From an uncultured Senegalimassilia sp. (GTDB lineage: Bacteria > Actinomycetota > Coriobacteriia > Coriobacteriales > Eggerthellaceae): a stretch of 9,043 nt of DNA. The stretch is taken from positions 1 to 9,043 of the forward strand of contig CAKUJT010000096.1 in the NCBI GenBank assembly GCA_934661765.1, read 5' to 3'. The notes below the pieces were generated by a model. The model was not told where the DNA came from and made no database searches. It saw only the letters and a list, made by a program, of their open reading frames with translations. Below are positions 5,909 to 9,043 of this stretch, piece by piece; position 1 is the stretch's first letter; every line of letters begins with the position of its first letter. The position numbers and the translations under genes are program-made.

Positions 5909-6580
5909 TTACTGCTCGACCAGCTGACCGTCGTTCACCTTGTAGGTGGTGCCGTCGATGACGACGTTCCAGCCGTTCGGCACGCTGGAGTACGTGGCAT
6001 CCAGGTGGCACTGCGTGCAGTAAAACTCGCTGGTCTCGTGGGCCTTGTGGCAGTTTCCGCAGGCCACAACGCCATGCTGGCTCCAATCATGCGGGTTGAA
6101 TTCGCGATCGGCCGTGGCGGCGGTCAGATCGTCGACGGTGTTGATGCCGTCATGGCAGCCGCTCTTCAGGCAGAACTCGGCCGTCGGCAGCTCGCCGGAG
6201 CGGCTTTCGAGCATCTGCGTGTCGGAATCGAAGTTGTAGTTGCCGGAAACCCAACTCATGCCTTCGGTCACCTGCTCGTCGATTTTGGCCTCATGGCAGC
6301 TCAGGCAATTCATATCCGCATCGGCGCCGTGATAGGCTGCCAGCATGGCAGTGCTATTGCCGTCAACCGGGCCGGCCTCGAAATCGGCAACGTACTTGCC
6401 CATAGGCGTATGGCACACGGTCCCGCAGAAGCTGGGGCTGTTATGCCAGGCAAACATGCCGCATCCGGCCACGATGACCACCGCGACCACCACGGCGGCG
6501 ACGATGCGCCCGCGTGTCATGCCCTTCTTCGGCGCAGGCTTGGCGGTTTGCTCGGCCGCTTTCTCAGTGTTCTCGCTCAT
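5909..6580 (-). CDS. Membrane-anchored pentahaem c-type cytochrome B (NapC/NrfH-like electron carrier)
   Basis: The protein has 223 residues. The ATG at 6580 is chosen over one 11 codons earlier because AGGAAGG and GGTGGAG precede it and because the earlier start would overlap the reductase B gene. A Lys/Pro-rich N-terminus precedes one hydrophobic helix (about 25-44). Haem motifs have the same order as in cytochrome A: C52-x3-C56-H57, C92-x2-C95-H96, C137-x4-C142-H143, C174-x2-C177-H178 and C188-x2-C191-H192, with Met60 after haem 1. The start codon lies 13 bases after the reductase B stop, whose TAG touches the ribosome binding site, so the two are one operon and probably translated together. 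Role by analogy: donor of quinol electrons to reductase B on the outer face of the membrane. It differs from A mainly in lacking about 14 residues between haems 1 and 2. Confidence 0.86.
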   Translation of the reverse strand: MSENTEKAAEQTAKPAPKKGMTRGRIVAAVVVAVVIVAGCGMFAWHNSPSFCGTVCHTPMGKYVADFEAGPVDGNSTAMLAAYHGADADMNCLSCHEAKIDEQVTEGMSWVSGNYNFDSDTQMLESRSGELPTAEFCLKSGCHDGINTVDDLTAATADREFNPHDWSQHGVVACGNCHKAHETSEFYCTQCHLDATYSSVPNGWNVVIDGTTYKVNDGQLVEQ

Positions 6581-6593
6581 CTTCTCCACCTTC

Positions 6594-8237
6594 CTACTTT
6601 TGCGCCAATGCACGGCCGGTCACGTAGCCGGCGGTCACGCAACGGCCCAGCGACAGCCCGTAGATATCCAACGGGTAATCAACGCCGCCATAGAAGTTGC
6701 CGGCGCAGTTGCCGATGACGTACAGGCCCTCAATCGGCTCGCCCTCGGCCGTGAGCGCCTGGTTCTCGCCGTTAACCTCAAGACCTGCGCAAATGGTGGA
6801 GCAGCGCATGCGGCGATGGATACCGTAGAACGGCGCCTGCTTGACGGGGATCAGATACTTCGGGTCCTTGCCGAACTCCGTGTCGGCGCCCGCTTCGCAC
6901 AAGGCGTTGTAGTCCTCGACCGTCTTCACGAACGTCGCCGGGTCCTGGCCGATCTTCACCGCCAGCTCCTCAAGCGTGTCGGCCTTGAACGTGCGCACCT
7001 GGTCGGCGAACACGCCCTTGCGCTCGACGTCCTCCTCGGGCATGTACACGCGCAGGCCCTCGGGATCCACCAGCTTGCCCTTCCAACCGGCGGCATCGGT
7101 CATGTAGTTCGCGTCGAAGACCTGGGAGTACCAGCCGGGATGCTTGCCATCGCGCAGGTAGTTGTTCAGCAGGCTCATCTCCACGGTCTCGTCGACGAAG
7201 CGCTTGCCGGTGTTGTCCGCCACGGCCAAAAACGGCATGTCGCACATGGAAGCCGGGCCGGCGTCGAAATCGTGCAGCATCTTGGTATGGCCGATAGGCT
7301 CCATGGCCGCGCCGATCCACATGCCCATCTTGTGGCCGTCGCCGGTCTGATTGTTCTGCTTGCGCTCGAAGTTGTGCAGATCGGGGATGTAATAGTCCAC
7401 CATCTCGTTGTCGTTAGAGTAGTCACCCGTTGCGAGAATCACGCCGTTCTTGGCGTTAACCTGCACGTATTCACCATCTTCACGTTGGGCGATCGCGCCG
7501 ATGACGGCACCGGACTTGTCGGTGACCAGCTGACGTGCCGGCGTGGAGTAACGGATATCCACGCCCTTTGCGGCAGCCACCTTCGCCAGCGACTGCATGG
7601 CGTCGCCGGTGGTGAAGGGCTTCGGGCCGAAGAATGCCGTGACATAGTCAAGCTTGAAGCCGTTGATGTTGAGCGTGGCGACCTGCTGTCGGTTGCCATC
7701 ATCGGACACGGGACCGTCAACGGATTTGATGCGGTCCATGCACCAGTGCAGCGCCTCGCCGGAATTGTACGCCCAGTTGCTGACCAGCTCGCGGTGGGAA
7801 CGGTGCTGATTGGCCTTCACCACCAGCGAGATCAGGTGCTCGATGCCCGCCGGATCGCATTTATCCAGATTGAGGCCGGATGCGGAATTGCCATGCGACA
7901 TAGCCGTGCGCTCCTTCTGCAGCAGCACTACCTTCGCACCGTTTTCCGCCGCGGAAAGCGCCGCCGGGGTGCCGGCCGCGCCGGCGCCGATGACCAGCAC
8001 GTCGCAATCAACGGTTTCGGAAACCTTCGTGATCGGCTCGGGCGCCTGCATGAACGACGGCAGCCCGTTGGCGGCGGTGGAGCCGTTGCCCGCAACGCCC
8101 ACCGTGCCGTCGGCATAGGGCGTGTACTCCTGATAGCCGCACGCGGAAAGCGCACCGGCGCTCAACGCGCCGAGCGCGGAAATGCCGCCGAGCTTCAGGA
8201 AATTTCGGCGTGACGTCGCCTTCCCCTTTGCTTCCAT
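6594..8237 (-). CDS. Tat-exported FAD-dependent reductase B (fumarate reductase flavoprotein-like), substrate unknown
   Basis: The protein has 547 residues. The ATG at 8237 follows GAGGAG at 5-base spacing and directly precedes the signal peptide; an earlier in-frame ATG is ignored. Twin arginines R10-R11 (SRRNFLK), a hydrophobic core and an LSAC lipobox (Cys33) indicate a Tat lipoprotein. The FAD motif DVLVIGAGAAG spans 79-89. NGVILATGDYSND (264-276), TGDG (298-301), a GLYVIGNCAGNFYGG region (504-518) and a C-terminal GRCVTAGY segment complete the FAD_binding_2/fumarate reductase fold. At the catalytic Arg position of Shewanella fumarate reductase there is Met354, and the His-His segment is replaced by HRRMRCSTICAGL (474-486), so a dicarboxylate substrate is unlikely. 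It shares its overall plan with reductase A but is clearly diverged in the substrate region. It is the first gene of an operon with cytochrome B. Related reductase-cytochrome pairs in Eggerthella act on plant or drug compounds; which compound applies here cannot be read. Confidence 0.86.
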   Translation of the reverse strand: MEAKGKATSRRNFLKLGGISALGALSAGALSACGYQEYTPYADGTVGVAGNGSTAANGLPSFMQAPEPITKVSETVDCDVLVIGAGAAGTPAALSAAENGAKVVLLQKERTAMSHGNSASGLNLDKCDPAGIEHLISLVVKANQHRSHRELVSNWAYNSGEALHWCMDRIKSVDGPVSDDGNRQQVATLNINGFKLDYVTAFFGPKPFTTGDAMQSLAKVAAAKGVDIRYSTPARQLVTDKSGAVIGAIAQREDGEYVQVNAKNGVILATGDYSNDNEMVDYYIPDLHNFERKQNNQTGDGHKMGMWIGAAMEPIGHTKMLHDFDAGPASMCDMPFLAVADNTGKRFVDETVEMSLLNNYLRDGKHPGWYSQVFDANYMTDAAGWKGKLVDPEGLRVYMPEEDVERKGVFADQVRTFKADTLEELAVKIGQDPATFVKTVEDYNALCEAGADTEFGKDPKYLIPVKQAPFYGIHRRMRCSTICAGLEVNGENQALTAEGEPIEGLYVIGNCAGNFYGGVDYPLDIYGLSLGRCVTAGYVTGRALAQK

Positions 8238-8286
8238 AGTTTCTCCTCTCCAAAGTGACGATTCCCTGCTCCGCAAAACGCCTTCG

Positions 8287-8298
8287 AAAGCGCGCTTT
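8287..8298. promoter_or_regulatory. Perfect 12-bp palindrome upstream of reductase B
   Basis: AAAGCGCGCTTT lies 50 bases before the reductase B start, inside a looser inverted repeat of TTCGAAA and TTTCGGAA. The 207-base gap 8238-8444 is shared with the divergent antitoxin gene, so the site could serve either as an operator or as leader RNA structure for reductase B. No strong minus-strand -10/-35 pair was recognised in this gap. Confidence 0.4.
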
Positions 8299-8357
8299 TT
8301 CGGAACCTCGGACAGTCTATGGGCGAGACGGCATACCCCGCTAGGCTGCACTTGCTT

Positions 8358-8387
8358 TTGTACTTGCCCGTGCAAATCGAGTATGCT
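8358..8387 (+). promoter_or_regulatory. Probable promoter of the toxin-antitoxin operon
   Basis: TTGTAC (8358-8363) and TATGCT (8382-8387) are separated by 18 bases, about 57 bases before the antitoxin ATG. Both boxes are moderate matches to the housekeeping consensus. Confidence 0.45.
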
Positions 8388-8444
8388 GTGCGAAATGTTG
8401 CGAAGCGAGCGGGCGCAAAAAGCACCCGCAACGGAGGGGGTTCC

Positions 8445-8678
8445 ATGTCGCAGCTTTCCCTATATCTAGATGATGAGACCATGGCCGCCTTGCGCGACAT
8501 GGCGCAAGCAGGTGGGAAATCGCTTTCGAAGTGCGCTGTCGAGTTGATCCGCAACGCCGCGGTAAGCGAATGGCCGCCGGGCTTCGAGCGCCTGTTCGGC
8601 AGCATCGACGACCCCACGTTCCAGACTCCCGTGCGCATCGTGAGCAAGGTGGATATGGAAGCGGGGCACATGCGATGA
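8445..8678 (+). CDS. Ribbon-helix-helix antitoxin of a type II toxin-antitoxin pair
   Basis: The protein has 77 residues; the ATG at 8445 follows a strong GGAGGGGG. Residues 1-11 (SQLSLYLDDET) form the expected beta strand, followed by two helices (about 12-25 and 28-40, SLSKCAVELIRNA), the CopG/Arc-like DNA-binding fold. The C-terminal part, WPPGFERLFGSIDDPTF then a charged tail, looks like the toxin-binding segment found in this antitoxin type. Its stop overlaps the toxin start in ATGA. By family rules it should neutralise the PIN toxin and repress its own promoter. Confidence 0.8.
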   Translation: MSQLSLYLDDETMAALRDMAQAGGKSLSKCAVELIRNAAVSEWPPGFERLFGSIDDPTFQTPVRIVSKVDMEAGHMR

Positions 8679-9043
8679 TCTACCTGGATACCAGCACCTG
8701 CGTGGGCTTGCTGTGCGGCGATATATCCGTTTCACCTGCGACGATGCGTTCCGTAGCGCCGACCGAGTTCGGCATTCCCGTAGTCGTGGAGTCCGAGCTT
8801 TTGATCGCCGCCGCGCAAAGCCGCGATGTCGAGCGCAACACGCAGATCGTGCGTCAATTCCTGCTGCCATTCGAAAAGGTGCCCTACGATTCCAGCTGCT
8901 GCAACCTGCATTGCCGCATCCGCCTGCATTTGGAATCGGTTGGCGCGCCCACGGGCACGAACATCCTCGTCATCGCCGCCATGGCCATGCGCCACGACGC
9001 CACCCTGCTCACCTGCTCGCCCGACCTGTACCGCCGCATCCCC
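8675..9043 (+). CDS. PIN-domain (VapC-like) toxin, 3' end beyond the window
   Basis: The ATG at 8675 overlaps the antitoxin stop by 4 bases. The frame is open for 123 codons to the window end, close to full VapC length. MIYLDTSTCVGLL carries the first acidic residue (Asp5). VVVESELLIAAAQS carries the second (Glu, residue 40). RNTQIVRQFLLPFEKVPYD then a Cys-rich helix and the GAPTG turn follow the VapC plan. VapC enzymes are Mg-dependent ribonucleases, often cutting tRNA. Oddity: after GAPTGTN the residue is Ile, where VapC usually has the third catalytic Asp (PND-LLIAA), and the usual TNN motif reads TCS. The enzyme may be weak, inactive or different in metal binding. Confidence 0.78.
   Translation, partial: MIYLDTSTCVGLLCGDISVSPATMRSVAPTEFGIPVVVESELLIAAAQSRDVERNTQIVRQFLLPFEKVPYDSSCCNLHCRIRLHLESVGAPTGTNILVIAAMAMRHDATLLTCSPDLYRRIP

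Noticed and set aside
6345..8213. A 622-codon open frame on the plus strand opposite reductase B
   Set aside because: It has the same shadow composition and no motif; the opposite strand holds Tat, lipobox and FAD signatures plus a good ribosome binding site.
8238..8375. Upstream extension of reductase B by 46 codons
   Set aside because: It would place extra residues before the Tat motif and ignore the good ribosome binding site at 8237's ATG.

Overview
The window looks like chromosomal DNA from a high-GC, Gram-positive anaerobe of the Eggerthellaceae/Coriobacteriia type. The evidence is the combination of Tat-exported, lipobox-carrying flavoprotein reductases, small membrane-anchored multihaem cytochromes, and a polytopic membrane protein ending in a LuxR helix-turn-helix. 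That combination is characteristic of gut bacteria which use many organic compounds as respiratory electron acceptors. The assignment is by gene content only; genus and species cannot be read from the sequence.

Layout, left to right. (1) The 3' part of a TrmO/TsaA-family tRNA methyltransferase gene (+), cut by the window start and carrying an unusual low-complexity insertion. (2) A large imperfect inverted repeat in the short gap where trmO meets the next gene tail to tail. (3) Flavoprotein reductase A (-). (4) A 307-base divergent control region. (5) A membrane LuxR-type regulator (+). (6) Pentahaem cytochrome A (+) behind its own promoter. (7) A convergent gap with two strong terminator-like hairpins. 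(8) Pentahaem cytochrome B (-), which follows flavoprotein reductase B (-) by 13 bases, so B reductase and B cytochrome form an operon. (9) A divergent gap. (10) A ribbon-helix-helix antitoxin and a PIN toxin (+), overlapping by 4 bases; the toxin runs off the right end.

How the genes probably work together: each reductase would sit outside the membrane as a lipid-anchored flavoprotein. The matching cytochrome, held by one N-terminal helix, would pass quinol electrons to it. This is a split form of the flavocytochrome arrangement known from fumarate reductases. Both reductases lack the residues that bind and protonate fumarate, so their substrates are something else and are not identified here. 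The membrane regulator lies between reductase A and cytochrome A.

The most useful new observation is that reductase A and cytochrome A, transcribed in opposite directions on either side of the regulator, share a promoter plan: a C4-5/G4-5 inverted repeat followed by TGRTG, then 20 bases, then a TATRRT -10 box. The repeat is centred near -43/-44 in both. The B operon lacks a convincing copy. This suggests that reductase A, the regulator and cytochrome A form one regulon although they are not one operon, and that the B pair is controlled separately. No RNA genes, insertion sequences, CRISPR arrays or origins were seen.
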